Positions 43,924 to 53,261 of a stretch of 64,000 bases of DNA are shown here, in pieces; positions within the stretch are counted from its first letter, which is position 1, and every line of letters begins with the position of its first letter. The stretch lies in contig NZ_CP029189.1 of NCBI RefSeq assembly GCF_008642275.1, positions 3,636,501 through 3,700,500 of the forward strand. The letters run 5' to 3'. Source of the stretch: Streptomyces venezuelae. GTDB lineage: Bacteria > Actinomycetota > Actinomycetes > Streptomycetales > Streptomycetaceae. The notes under the pieces were generated by a model. It was not told the origin of the DNA. It made no database searches and saw only the letters and a list, made by a program, of their open reading frames with translations. The position numbers were made by a program, and so were the translations under genes.

Positions 43924-44559
43924 TCATGTTTCACGTGAAACAACGTTGCGGGTGAGCGGCCAGGCGAGCAGTCCGACGGAGAGCGCGATGGCGTGGCCGA
44001 GGTCCGTGAAGGTGCCGCCGGTGATCAGGGGCATCCCGAAGAAGGCGACCGCTCCGGCCAGGTAGAGCCATCTCCAGGGGCTGGGCAGCCGATACGTGAG
44101 GACGCCGATGGAGGCCGCGAGCCCGTAGCTGACGCCGATGTCGACCACGTGGGTCATGCTGTGCGGGGCCCGGTGGTCCTGGATGGCCGTCAGGAGGATC
44201 TTCTGGCTCACCAGGGTGGCGACGACATGGGCGGTCGCGACGATCACGAGCCAGCGGAGGGTGCCGAGCCAGCGTTCGACGGGGGCGTGGAACAGCTCGA
44301 AGAGCACGGCGTAGAGGGCCAGAGAGGCCGGGTTCGCGATCCAGAAGGCGCTGCTGACGAGCGCCCGGACGGGGTATTTGACGAGCTGGTTGATGTTGCT
44401 GCTGTTGCGGTGGAGCAGGACGGTGTCGACCTGGTCGGGGGCTATCGCGACGATGATGCTGGTGATGGCGATGATCAGCAGCCAGATGTGCGTTCCGGGC
44501 GAGGAGCGTATCCAGGACCGCAGCGGCCTGGACGGCTCCGGCTCGGTGTGCGCGACCAT
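43924..44559 (-). CDS. Rhomboid-like membrane protein
   Basis: A 211-aa protein with six hydrophobic helices. GVSYG (about 146-150) and the later GHAIA match the positions of the catalytic Ser and His of rhomboid proteases, and the soluble loop between helices 1 and 2 (VDTVLLHRNSSNIN) fits. Activity is plausible but unproven because the Ser motif is GVSYG rather than GxSG. The last codons (VVSRET) are made by an embedded parS site. Confidence 0.7.
   Translation of the reverse strand: MVAHTEPEPSRPLRSWIRSSPGTHIWLLIIAITSIIVAIAPDQVDTVLLHRNSSNINQLVKYPVRALVSSAFWIANPASLALYAVLFELFHAPVERWLGTLRWLVIVATAHVVATLVSQKILLTAIQDHRAPHSMTHVVDIGVSYGLAASIGVLTYRLPSPWRWLYLAGAVAFFGMPLITGGTFTDLGHAIALSVGLLAWPLTRNVVSRET
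43927..43942. promoter_or_regulatory. parS: parS site at the end of the rhomboid-like gene
   Basis: Perfect TGTTTCACGTGAAACA, between two convergent genes and overlapping the last six codons of the minus-strand one. Confidence 0.95.
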
Positions 44560-44641
44560 GCACCGATGATGCCGCGCAAACCTGTGCCCCGCCCGGCCGG
44601 TGGGCCGGGCGGGGCACAGGGGGCGTGCGCCGTGTCAGGTC

Positions 44642-45361
44642 CTACTCCTCGCCCGCCAGGGTGAGGCGGCGGAGCTTCTGGCCCGCGTAGACGGTGGCGC
44701 CGATGGTGACCGCGCAGAGCAGGATGACGGCGGTGGGCAGGCCGACGGTGGCGTCGACGTACCCGTTCCCGGCGACCTTCTCGGCGACGGACAGGGCCCA
44801 CTGCTGGACGCTGAGGGTCTTGGCTCCGGAGACCAGGCTGCCGAAGAGCGACTCCCAGATCAGGGCGTAGACCAGGCCGAAGACGACCGCGTGGCGGCTG
44901 ACGGTGCCGAGCAGCAGGAACAGCGCGCTGTAGGCGATCGAGGCCACGAGTGCGGCGATCGTGTACGCGACGGCGATCTGCTGGCCGTTGCCGTTGAGGA
45001 TGAATCCGGCGATCAGGGTGGGGATCGCGGAGAAGACCATCGTGACCGCGATCGCCACGGTCAGCTTGGTCATGATGATCGTCGGACGCTTCACCGGCTT
45101 GGCGAGCAGATAGACGATGGAGCCGTCGTCGATCTCGGGCCCGATGGCTCCGGTGCCGGCGATGACGCCGATCAGCGGGACCATGGTGGCGAGGGCGAAG
45201 CCCCCGAGGAGGTCGGCCGCGACCTTGTCGTCCACGCCGACGAAGGTACGGACGACGAGGGCGATCACGATCAGCAGGGCGGGCAGCGCGAAGAGGATCA
45301 TCGCGCGGCGGCGGCCGAGCAGGGCCCGGTAGGTGAGCCGGGCAACGGTGGGTTCGTACAT
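44642..45361 (-). CDS. ABC-2 type transporter permease
   Basis: A 239-aa protein with six hydrophobic helices and the ABC-2 permease look (AILFALPALLIVIALVVRTF near the N-terminus, DDGSIVYLLAKPVKRPTI in the cytoplasmic loop). It is the last gene of a four-gene block (ATPase, permease, ATPase, permease) and 15 bp after the ATPase at 45377. Substrate unknown. Confidence 0.88.
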   Translation of the reverse strand: MYEPTVARLTYRALLGRRRAMILFALPALLIVIALVVRTFVGVDDKVAADLLGGFALATMVPLIGVIAGTGAIGPEIDDGSIVYLLAKPVKRPTIIMTKLTVAIAVTMVFSAIPTLIAGFILNGNGQQIAVAYTIAALVASIAYSALFLLLGTVSRHAVVFGLVYALIWESLFGSLVSGAKTLSVQQWALSVAEKVAGNGYVDATVGLPTAVILLCAVTIGATVYAGQKLRRLTLAGEE

Positions 45362-45376
45362 GGGTGCCAGCTCCTT

Positions 45377-46288
45377 TCAGGCCGCGACGAGGTAGGAGAA
45401 GACCGACTCGAGGGACTCGTCGGAGGGCGAGACCGTCAGCAGCCGGATGCCGTGCTCCCGGGCCACCCGGGGCAGCAGCTCGGTGAAGCGGCCGAAGTCG
45501 ACGGCCTGGATGCGCAGCGCGCCTTCCTTGAGGTCGACCTCGATGCCGGCGGTGGAGGGGTCGGCGATCAGGGCCGCGGCGAGGGCCCGGTCGTCGGAGG
45601 AGCGGATGAGGTAGCGGTGCGGGCGGTCCGTCATCAGGCGGCGGATCCTGCGGAAGTCGCCCGAGGCGGCATGCCGGCCGGCCACGACCACCTCGATGTG
45701 CGAGGCGAGCTGCTCGACCTCCTCCAGGATGTGGGAGGAGAACAGGACGGTGCGTCCCTCGTCGCCCATGCGCCGCAGCAGGTCCATGAGCTGCATGCGC
45801 TGGCGCGGGTCCATGCCGTTGAACGGCTCGTCGAGGAGCAGTACGGACGGCTCGTGGACGAGGGCCGAGGCCATCTTCACGCGCTGGCGCATGCCCTTGG
45901 AGTACGTGGAGATCTTGCGGTCCTGGGCGTATTCCATCTCGACGGTGGCGAGCGCCCGCTGGGCGGCCGCGTCGTCGAGGCCGTGCAGTTCGGCGTTGGC
46001 GACGACGAACTCCCGGCCCGTGAGGAAGTCGTACATGGCCTCGCGCTCGGGCACGACGCCGATCTGCTTGTAGACCTGCTCGTTCTGCCAGATCGGTGCG
46101 CCGTCGAGGGTGACGGTGCCCGTGGAGGGGGCGAGGAAGCCGCCCATCATGTTGATGAGGGTGGACTTCCCGGCGCCGTTGGGACCGAGCAGCCCGGTGA
46201 CGCCGGGGCCGATGCTCATGGTCACGTCGTTGACCGCGACGACGTTCCCGAACCAGCGGGAGGTGTGGTCGATGTCGATGGTGGTCAC
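45377..46288 (-). CDS. ABC transporter ATP-binding protein
   Basis: A 303-aa protein from GTG 46288. Walker A GPNGAGKST, signature YSKGMRQRVKMA, Walker B LLLDEPFNG and the switch histidine in SSHIL are present. The C-terminal extension (about 215-300) is typical of CcmA-like exporters. GTGA overlap with the permease gene in front. Confidence 0.93.
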   Translation of the reverse strand: MTTIDIDHTSRWFGNVVAVNDVTMSIGPGVTGLLGPNGAGKSTLINMMGGFLAPSTGTVTLDGAPIWQNEQVYKQIGVVPEREAMYDFLTGREFVVANAELHGLDDAAAQRALATVEMEYAQDRKISTYSKGMRQRVKMASALVHEPSVLLLDEPFNGMDPRQRMQLMDLLRRMGDEGRTVLFSSHILEEVEQLASHIEVVVAGRHAASGDFRRIRRLMTDRPHRYLIRSSDDRALAAALIADPSTAGIEVDLKEGALRIQAVDFGRFTELLPRVAREHGIRLLTVSPSDESLESVFSYLVAA

Positions 46289-47172
46289 AGCCCGGCCTTC
46301 CGGTAGCGGGCCATCAGGGCGGCGTAGGAGCCGGCGATGAGGCCGAGGGCGACGATCAGGTAGACGACGCCGGTGCCGGCCGAGGGGCCCTCACCGCCGG
46401 GGAAGGCGGAGGTCGCGCCGAGGAACGCGGTCTGCACGCCGTCGATGAGGCTGATCGGGGAGAACAGGCCCATCCACTCGATGGCTCCGGTGTTCCCGGT
46501 GCTGGAGGCGATCCCCTGGACCGCGGTCACCGCACCGAACGGGATCAGGAGCACCGCGATGATCGCGGCGACACCGAACCCGCGGCGCGGGGTGAGCGCG
46601 GCCATGACCAGGCCGAGGCCCGCGAAGAGCAGCGAAAGAAGCAGAACCGACACGAGTCCCTGCCCGAATCCCTTGGTCTGGTGGGCGAAGTCGAACTTCG
46701 CGAGCAGCGAGCCGATCCACATGATCAGCAGCGGGGTCGCCGTGAGGATGAACAGGGCCGAGGCCATGGCCGCGTACTTGGCCACGACGTAGTCGACGCG
46801 TTCGATGGGCCGCGAGAAGTAGAGCGGCACCGTCTTGAAGCGCAGGTCCCGCGAGACCGACTGCGGCGCCTGGGACGCGAGGAAGAGGCCGATGATCACC
46901 TGCGTGGTCAGGGCGTACGTCGTGTACTTGATCGGCAGGTCGGTGGAGCCGGGCACGGCGATGGCGACCGCGACGATGATCAGCGCGGGTACGCACATCA
47001 CCGCGAAGAGGATCATCGGGAGGACCTTGGACTTGGCTGAGCGGCCGAGCCCGTACGCGCCGCGCAGGGACTGCGAGAACAGCGACTTGCGGGCGTAGGA
47101 GCGGCCGAGCCGGGGTCCGTCGTAGGACCGGTAGCCGATGTTGTGGATCTGGGTCGAGGTGTCAGGCGCCAT
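46285..47172 (-). CDS. ABC-2 type transporter permease
   Basis: A 295-aa protein from ATG 47172, with a long cytoplasmic N-terminus (about 45 residues, starting MAPDTSTQIHNIGYRSYDG) and six hydrophobic helices. The loop DLRFKTVPLYFSRPIERVDY is the same element as in the second permease. It overlaps both ATPase genes by a few bases. Confidence 0.9.
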   Translation of the reverse strand: MAPDTSTQIHNIGYRSYDGPRLGRSYARKSLFSQSLRGAYGLGRSAKSKVLPMILFAVMCVPALIIVAVAIAVPGSTDLPIKYTTYALTTQVIIGLFLASQAPQSVSRDLRFKTVPLYFSRPIERVDYVVAKYAAMASALFILTATPLLIMWIGSLLAKFDFAHQTKGFGQGLVSVLLLSLLFAGLGLVMAALTPRRGFGVAAIIAVLLIPFGAVTAVQGIASSTGNTGAIEWMGLFSPISLIDGVQTAFLGATSAFPGGEGPSAGTGVVYLIVALGLIAGSYAALMARYRKAGL

Positions 47173-48151
47173 CGGAACCGGCTCCCTTCTGCTGGACGAT
47201 GGGCGAGGGCTTGTCGTTGTCGCGGAAGACCTCCGCGATGTGGTGACGGCGCTGCTCCATGCGGACCAGGCCGATGCCCAGGTCGGCGACGGTGTCGCGG
47301 ACGATGTCGTACGTCTGCTCGCCGGTGGCCTCGACGAGGAGGATGTGGCCGGCTCCGGGCAGGCCCTGCTCCTCACCCGCATGCAGGGTGACGCCGGCTT
47401 CGGTGAGCGCCTTGCGCAGGGCGGCGGTGCCGTCCGGGTGGGCGTCGGAGTCGGTGACCTCGACCGCGAGGGTCGTGGTGATCTGGGTGAAGTCGCTGGT
47501 GGAGCTGGAGCGCAGCAGCTTGCCGCCGTCGACGACGACCACGTGGTCGCAGGTCCGCTCCAGCTCGCCGAGGAGGTGGGAGGTGACCAGGACGGAGATC
47601 CCGAAGTCGGTGTAGATCCGGCGGATCAGGCCGAGCATCTCGTCGCGGCCGACCGGGTCCAGGCCGTTGGTCGGCTCGTCGAGGAGGACCAGCTGGGGGT
47701 CGTGGACGAGGGCTTGGGCGAGCTTGACGCGCTGCTTCATGCCGGTGGAGTAGCCGCCGATGGGGCGGTAGCGCTCCTCGTACAGCCCGACGTGGCGCAG
47801 GGTGTCGGCGGTGCGCTCGCGGGCCGCGGTCGGCGGCAGCCCGGACATGCGCGCCATGTGGACGACGAACTCGGTGGCCGAGACGTCGGGTGGCAGGCAG
47901 TCGTGCTCGGGCATGTAGCCGACGCGTTCACGGATGGCGCTGCCATGCGTGTGGACGTCGAGGCCGAGCACGGCGGCGCTGCCCTCGGTGGCGGGGGACA
48001 GTCCCAGCAGGATCTTGATCAGCGTGGACTTGCCGGCTCCATTGGCACCAACGAGGCCGGTCACACCAGGCCCGATGTCCAGGGAGAGCCGGTCGAGGGC
48101 GGTCACTCGGGGGTACCGCTTGCTCAGGCTTTCGGTCGCGATGACAGTCAC
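47162..48151 (-). CDS. ABC transporter ATP-binding protein
   Basis: A 329-aa protein from GTG 48151. Walker A GANGAGKST, signature YSTGMKQRVKLA, Walker B LVLLDEPTNG and switch histidine TSHLL are seen. First gene of the block; the C-terminal 100 residues resemble the other ATPase, so the block may be a duplicated pair or a two-ATPase heteromeric exporter. Confidence 0.92.
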   Translation of the reverse strand: MTVIATESLSKRYPRVTALDRLSLDIGPGVTGLVGANGAGKSTLIKILLGLSPATEGSAAVLGLDVHTHGSAIRERVGYMPEHDCLPPDVSATEFVVHMARMSGLPPTAARERTADTLRHVGLYEERYRPIGGYSTGMKQRVKLAQALVHDPQLVLLDEPTNGLDPVGRDEMLGLIRRIYTDFGISVLVTSHLLGELERTCDHVVVVDGGKLLRSSSTSDFTQITTTLAVEVTDSDAHPDGTAALRKALTEAGVTLHAGEEQGLPGAGHILLVEATGEQTYDIVRDTVADLGIGLVRMEQRRHHIAEVFRDNDKPSPIVQQKGAGSDGA

Positions 48152-48368
48152 GGGTTCGACGTTAGTGGCGCGGCTCGCGCGAAACGTCAGACCTGGAGCT
48201 GGATCCCGTCTCAGCCTTCAGGCGTACATGCCCGTACGTGAGGCTGATGTGCACCCGACAACTTCGTCCACAGGTCCGTGCACGACCCTTGACGTGATCT
48301 CCGGTCATTGTCACATTCATCAGTGTCAACTTACGGGCGCGTACGGCTATACGGATGGACGGGCTGAC

Positions 48369-49238
48369 ATGGCTGGGGACACCAAGCAACGCACCGCGCG
48401 ACTCTCCGCACGACGCTCCCCCGACCTGAGCGGCTTCAGAGAGGTGCAGCGCCTCTCCTACGCTTGCGCGGAGGCGGTCGCCGCCCAGCTGCGGCCCGGG
48501 GTGACCGAGCGCGAGGCCGCACGGATGCAGCGCGAGTGGCTGCGGGAGCGCGGGGTCCGGGACTGGTTCCACCTGCCGTTCGCCTGGTTCGGGGACCGCA
48601 CCGCCTTCGCAAACTTCAGGATCCCGCTGCAGTTCTTCCCGACCAACCGGAAGCTGGAGCCGGGGATGCCGTTCATCCTCGACATGGCCCCGGTCTACAA
48701 GGGGTACTCGGCGGACATCGGCTACTCGGGCAGCCTCGGACTCAATCCGGTGCAGGACCGGCTCATGGCCGATCTCCAGGCGCACCGCGTGCTGATCCTG
48801 GAGCAGGTGCGCGAGCGCCGCTCCCTGCGCGAGATCTACGAGAACGTCGAACGGCTGATGACCCGGCAGGGGTACGCCAACCGGCACCGTGCCTATCCCT
48901 TCGGCGTGATCGCGCACAAGATCGACCGCGTCAGGGAGCGGCGCTGGACGCCGACCGCCTTCGGCTTCGGCACCCAGTCCCTCAAGGGGCTCGCGAGTGA
49001 TGCCCTGCACGGCCACCGTGAGGGCTGGTCCCCGCTGTGGAGCCCGTACCACTTCTCCGATCACCCGCCGCAGCCCGGCATGTGGGCGGTGGAACCACAC
49101 CTGGGATTCCGGGGTACCGGCGCGAAGTTCGAGGAGATCCTGGTCGTCACCGACTCCCGGGACCCCGAGGAGAGCGCGTTCTGGCTGGACGACGATCTGC
49201 CGCACGTGCGGCGCTGGGCCGAGGAGAAGGCAGCATGA
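48369..49238 (+). CDS. M24-family metallopeptidase (aminopeptidase P-like)
   Basis: A 289-aa single-domain pita-bread protein from ATG 48369. Metal ligands: the two Asp in ILDMAPVYKGYSADIGYS, His in DALHGHREGWSPLW or the following HFSDH, and Glu in WAVEPHLG and KFEEILVV. The middle is unusual and the substrate unknown. ATGA overlap with the hydrolase-SDR fusion gene. A TTGACG-type -35 near 48291 may drive the pair. Confidence 0.85.
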   Translation: MAGDTKQRTARLSARRSPDLSGFREVQRLSYACAEAVAAQLRPGVTEREAARMQREWLRERGVRDWFHLPFAWFGDRTAFANFRIPLQFFPTNRKLEPGMPFILDMAPVYKGYSADIGYSGSLGLNPVQDRLMADLQAHRVLILEQVRERRSLREIYENVERLMTRQGYANRHRAYPFGVIAHKIDRVRERRWTPTAFGFGTQSLKGLASDALHGHREGWSPLWSPYHFSDHPPQPGMWAVEPHLGFRGTGAKFEEILVVTDSRDPEESAFWLDDDLPHVRRWAEEKAA

Positions 49239-51025
49239 GCGACATGGGTGGAGCGGGAGCGGTGGGTCTGGCGGGTGCGCGCGAGCGCCGGGTGAGCACC
49301 GGTGGGGTCGAGCTGTGCGTCGTCGAGCTCGGCGAGCCGGGCCGGCCGACGGTGCTGCTGGTGCACGGCTACCCGGACAGCAAGGAGGTCTGGTCGGAGG
49401 TCGCCGAGCGGCTCGCGGCGCGCTTCCACGTGGTGCTGTACGACGTACGCGGCCATGGGCGCTCCACCGCGCCGCAGCCGCTGCGCGGCGGCTTCACCCT
49501 GGAAAAGCTGACCGACGACTTCCTGGCGGTGGCGGACGCGGTCAGCCCGGACCGGCCCGTGCACCTGGTCGGCCACGACTGGGGCTCCGTGCAGGGCTGG
49601 GAGTTCGCCACGGTCGCCCGCACCGAGGGCAGGATCGCCTCCTTCACCTCGATGTCGGGACCCTCCCTCGACCACTTCGGGCACTGGATCAAGAAGCGCA
49701 TGACGCGGCCCACCCCGCGGGCGGCGGCGCAACTGCTCGGCCAGAGCGCCAAGTCCTGGTACGTCTACATGCTGCACACCCCCGTGCTGCCGGAACTCGC
49801 CTGGCGCGGACCGCTCGGCAAGCGCTGGCCCGCGATGCTCCAGCGCATCGAGAAGGTTCCGGCAGGCTCCTACCCGACGGCCTCACTGCCTTCGGACGCG
49901 GCACACGGAGCCTGGCTCTACCGCGACAACGTGCGGCCACGGCTGCGCCGACCGCGCCCCGACGCGTACGCCCACGTACCGGTGCAGCTGATCACCCCAA
50001 CCGGGGACGCCTTCCTGTCCGAGCGGCTCTACGACGGTCTGGAGCGGTGGGCTCCCGACCTGCTGCGGCGGACCCTGCCCGCCAAGCACTGGGTGCCCCG
50101 GACCCGGCCCGACCAGCTGGCCGCCTGGATCACCGAATTCGTCACCGACCGGGAGGAGCCCGCCACGCGGGCACCGGACCAGAAGGCCCCGGGCCGGTAC
50201 GCCGACCGCTTCGCGGGCCAGCTGGTCCTGGTGACCGGCGCGGCCAGCGGCATCGGCCGGGCCACCGCCTTCGCATTCGCCGAGGCAGGGGCCCGGGTGG
50301 TCGCCGTCGACCGCGACGCGGAAGGCGCCGCGCGCACGGCCGACATGGCACGCCTCGTCGGTGCTGCCGAGGCCTGGGCCGAGTGCGTGGACGTCAGCGA
50401 CGAGCAGGCGATGGAGAAGCTCGCGGCGAAGGTCGCCGCCGAGTACGGAATCGTCGACGTCCTGGTCAACAATGCCGGCATCGGCCTGTCCGGCGCCTTC
50501 CTCGACACCACCGCCGATGACTGGAAGAAGGTCCTGGACGTCAATCTCTGGGGTGTCATCCACGGCTGCCGGATCTTCGGGAAGCAGATGGCCGAGCGCG
50601 GGCAGGGCGGGCACATCGTCAACACCGCCTCCGCCGCGGCCTACCTGCCGTCCAGGACCCTGCCCGCCTACAGCACGTCGAAGGCCGCCGTGCTGATGCT
50701 GTCCGAGTGCCTGCGCGCGGAGCTGGCCTCGAAGTCGATAGGCGTCTCCGCGATCTGCCCGGGCATCGTCAACACGAACATCACCGCCACCTCGCGCTTC
50801 GCCGGAGTGGACGAAGCCGAGGAGAAGCGGCGCCAGGAACGCTCCTCACGGCTGTACGGGCTGCGCAACTTCCCTCCGGAGAAGGTCGCCGACGCGATCC
50901 TGCGGGCCGTGGTGCGCAACGAGGCCGTCGTACCCGTGACTCCGGAGTCCAAGGGCGCCCTGTGGATGTCCCGCTTCGCCCCGCGCGCCCTGCGGCGCAT
51001 CGCGAGGCTGGAGCCGAAGCTCTGA
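49235..51025 (+). CDS. Alpha/beta hydrolase fused to short-chain dehydrogenase (SDR)
   Basis: A 596-aa bifunctional protein. Residues 15-310: alpha/beta hydrolase of the epoxide hydrolase/haloalkane dehalogenase type with HGYPDSKE and nucleophile D115 in GHDWGS. Residues about 325-590: SDR with TGAASGIGRA near 334, NNAGIG, and catalytic Y479 and K483 in YSTSK. Fusions of this kind, next to metal-dependent hydrolase and MerR genes, recur in actinobacteria and are thought to handle lipid-like or xenobiotic substrates. Coupled to the M24 gene by ATGA. Confidence 0.92.
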   Translation: MSDMGGAGAVGLAGARERRVSTGGVELCVVELGEPGRPTVLLVHGYPDSKEVWSEVAERLAARFHVVLYDVRGHGRSTAPQPLRGGFTLEKLTDDFLAVADAVSPDRPVHLVGHDWGSVQGWEFATVARTEGRIASFTSMSGPSLDHFGHWIKKRMTRPTPRAAAQLLGQSAKSWYVYMLHTPVLPELAWRGPLGKRWPAMLQRIEKVPAGSYPTASLPSDAAHGAWLYRDNVRPRLRRPRPDAYAHVPVQLITPTGDAFLSERLYDGLERWAPDLLRRTLPAKHWVPRTRPDQLAAWITEFVTDREEPATRAPDQKAPGRYADRFAGQLVLVTGAASGIGRATAFAFAEAGARVVAVDRDAEGAARTADMARLVGAAEAWAECVDVSDEQAMEKLAAKVAAEYGIVDVLVNNAGIGLSGAFLDTTADDWKKVLDVNLWGVIHGCRIFGKQMAERGQGGHIVNTASAAAYLPSRTLPAYSTSKAAVLMLSECLRAELASKSIGVSAICPGIVNTNITATSRFAGVDEAEEKRRQERSSRLYGLRNFPPEKVADAILRAVVRNEAVVPVTPESKGALWMSRFAPRALRRIARLEPKL

Positions 51026-51063
51026 GCGGGCCCGCGGACCGGACGGGCAGGCACCCGACCGGT

Positions 51064-51255
51064 CCGCACCGGGTCACCGTAGCCACGGGCCTGCTGCCTC
51101 CGTGGAGACAGCTCGGCACGGCCATACCCCGCTACTTCCGGCGGTCGTACCATCCCTCGCAGGAGGGCTCGCTGCGCAGGGCGGTCGAGCACCTTGCGGC
51201 TTCACCTGCCGCCCGGGCCGCAGCGGGCGCGGGCGGCCGAGCCGCGATGTCGTAG
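51064..51255 (+). pseudogene. 3' remnant of a metal-dependent hydrolase gene (PF10118-like)
   Basis: The frame ending at 51255 encodes GLLPPWRQLGTAIPRYFRRS, then YHPSQEGSLRRAVEHLAASP, which I recognise from memory as the C-terminus of actinobacterial metal-dependent hydrolases usually found beside an SDR gene and a MerR gene. There is no start codon in this frame near the segment, and the upstream 220 or so codons are missing: the SDR stop codon lies just 38 bp before the remnant. A deletion joined the SDR end to the hydrolase tail. Confidence 0.65.
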
Positions 51256-51265
51256 GGAGCCGGGA

Positions 51266-52180
51266 TTGTCCGATCAGGCGGTAGCCGAGTACCGGATCGA
51301 GGATCTGGCACACCACAGCGGGGCGACGGTGCGCACGATCCGGGCGTACCAGGACCGTGGCCTGCTGCCGAAACCGGAACGGCGGGGCCGTTCCAACGTC
51401 TACCGGGACACGCATCTCGCGCGGCTGCGCCAGATCGCGGACCTGCTGGACCGCGGATACACCCTGGCCTCGATCAAGGAACTCCTGGAGGCCTGGGACG
51501 CGGGGCGTGGTCTGGGCGGCGTACTCGGGCTGGTCGCCGAGGTGCACGGGCCGTGGACCGACGAGGAGGCGGCCCGGATCAGCCGGGAGGAGCTGAACGA
51601 GCGGTTCGGCGGCCGGCCGGACGACGACGCCGTGGACGAGGCGTGCGAGCTCGGGGTGCTGGAGCGGATCGCGGGGCGTCCGGACCAGTTCCTCGTACCC
51701 TCCCCGCAGGAGCTGGCCGTGGCCGCCGAGCTGTACGCGGCCGGGGTGCCGCTGGCGGCGATCACCGGGCATCTGCGAGAGCTGCGGGGGCAGGTGGAGC
51801 ACATCGCGTCGCGGTTCCTCGAGTTCACCACCGAGCACGTCTTCGCGCGCTACCTGGGGCAGGTGCCGCCGACGGACGCGGACGCGGCGGAGGCGGCGAC
51901 GATGGTGCGGCGGCTGCGGCCCCTGGCCCAGCAGACCGTGGACGCGGAGCTGGCACGGGCGATGCGGCTCTTCGCGACCCGGCACCTCCAGCGGCACCTG
52001 GGGTCACCCCCCGCACCGGGTCCGACAGGGCCCTCGCCGGTGGCACTGCCGGCCGGAACGGTACGGGCGGTACAGGACCTGGTGGGTGCCGACCACGTGG
52101 CGGAGTTCGTCCGGGCCGCTACGGAGCGGGAGCTCCAGGCCCGGACGATGAACGATCTGGCGCGCCGGGGCGAGCGGTGA
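51266..52180 (+). CDS. MerR-family transcriptional regulator
   Basis: A 304-aa protein. TTG 51266 is taken as start because GGGAG lies 7 bp upstream and the protein then begins just before YRIEDLAHHSGATVRTIRAY. MerR helix-turn-helix and wing (5-75: PKPERRGRSNVYRDTHLARL), then a large helical effector domain. It probably controls the M24/hydrolase-SDR operon in front. Confidence 0.88.
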   Translation: MSDQAVAEYRIEDLAHHSGATVRTIRAYQDRGLLPKPERRGRSNVYRDTHLARLRQIADLLDRGYTLASIKELLEAWDAGRGLGGVLGLVAEVHGPWTDEEAARISREELNERFGGRPDDDAVDEACELGVLERIAGRPDQFLVPSPQELAVAAELYAAGVPLAAITGHLRELRGQVEHIASRFLEFTTEHVFARYLGQVPPTDADAAEAATMVRRLRPLAQQTVDAELARAMRLFATRHLQRHLGSPPAPGPTGPSPVALPAGTVRAVQDLVGADHVAEFVRAATERELQARTMNDLARRGER

Positions 52181-52363
52181 CGCAGGGGCGGGCCGGCGCG
52201 GCAGAGTAGCCGGGCACGGCGGAGGGCCCGGTCACGGCGGAAGGCTCCTTCACGGCAGAAGGCTCGTTCACGCCGGGGTCGGGGCCCGTTCGGACCGGGC
52301 CGTACGTTCCACAGGTTCCACAGGGCGGATCACGCGTTTGCTGCCAAAACCCACCCAAACAGC

Positions 52364-52393
52364 TGTGGACAAGTCCCCTTTTCCTGTGGGCAA
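52364..52393. promoter_or_regulatory. One perfect and one imperfect DnaA box
   Basis: TGTGGACAA (minus-strand TTGTCCACA) at 52364-52372 and TGTGGGCAA at 52385-52393. The 226-bp gap 52181-52406 also has two adjacent GTTCCACAG repeats (52306-52323) and two near-copies of an 18-bp GAAGGCTC-containing unit. Confidence 0.5.
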
Positions 52394-52406
52394 CCGAGCC
52401 GCCGTC

Positions 52407-53216
52407 TCACCCGATGGTCTCGTACGCCGCCTTGGCTGCGCTCACTCCGTCCACCGGCGCCGGCTTCGCACCCCGTCCGAACAGGGACTTGGACCTGACC
52501 CCCAGCCCCGCCCCGGTCCTCGTTACGGTTCCCGTTCCGTACAGCAAGGCCGCCAGGGCCAGGCCGATGATCCCGCCGGCCAGCTGGGCGCCGACGAATC
52601 CGGGCAGCGACTGGGGGGCTATGCCGGTGAAGGAGTCGCTGAAGCTGCGCCCGATGGTGCCCGCCGGATTGGCGAAGGAACCGGAGGAGGTGAACCAGAT
52701 CGCGGCCGCGATGTAGGCGGCGACCGCCACCGGGACGAGCCCGGAGCGGCCGATCCGCCCGAGGCCCTGGATCAGGAGGACGAGACCGGCGGTGGCGACC
52801 ACCTCGCCGATGAGCAGGTGACCGCTGTCGCGCACCTGGGTGGCGAAGGTGCCCGGGGTCCGGCCGAACATGACTTCAGCGACGAGGGCGCCGCCGACGG
52901 CTCCCGCGCTCTGGGCCACGGTGTAGACGAGCGCCTCGCGGCCGCCCAGGCCTTCGCCGCCGGTCCGCCGGGACCACCAGGAGGTGAGGGTGACCACCGG
53001 ATTGAGGTGGGCGCCGGACAGCGGCCCGAAGATCGTGATGATCAGGCCGAGGCCGATGGCCGAGGCGAACGAGTTGGCGATGAGGGCGACACCGGTGTCG
53101 CGGCTGAGCTCGGCGGCTTTGAGCCCGGAGCCGATCACGACGACGAGCAGGCCGGCGGTGCCGACCAGTTCAGCAGCGGCGCGGCGTGACAGTGAGGGTG
53201 AGGGTTGGGCTGTCAT
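52407..53216 (-). CDS. Aquaporin/glycerol facilitator family channel (MIP)
   Basis: A 269-aa protein with six transmembrane helices and two half-helices: GAHLNPVVTL (first NPx box) and SFANPAGTI (second). The selectivity arginine that usually follows the second NPA is replaced (NPAGT), and a 30-residue cytoplasmic tail follows. In bacteria such channels next to ArsR sites often carry arsenite or other metalloids. An ATCTTG...CAAGAT palindrome in its promoter supports metalloid control. Confidence 0.9.
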   Translation of the reverse strand: MTAQPSPSLSRRAAAELVGTAGLLVVVIGSGLKAAELSRDTGVALIANSFASAIGLGLIITIFGPLSGAHLNPVVTLTSWWSRRTGGEGLGGREALVYTVAQSAGAVGGALVAEVMFGRTPGTFATQVRDSGHLLIGEVVATAGLVLLIQGLGRIGRSGLVPVAVAAYIAAAIWFTSSGSFANPAGTIGRSFSDSFTGIAPQSLPGFVGAQLAGGIIGLALAALLYGTGTVTRTGAGLGVRSKSLFGRGAKPAPVDGVSAAKAAYETIG

Positions 53217-53261
53217 GGTTTCTCCCTCTGAACAGAAGCGGAAATGGAAAATATATTCCGC

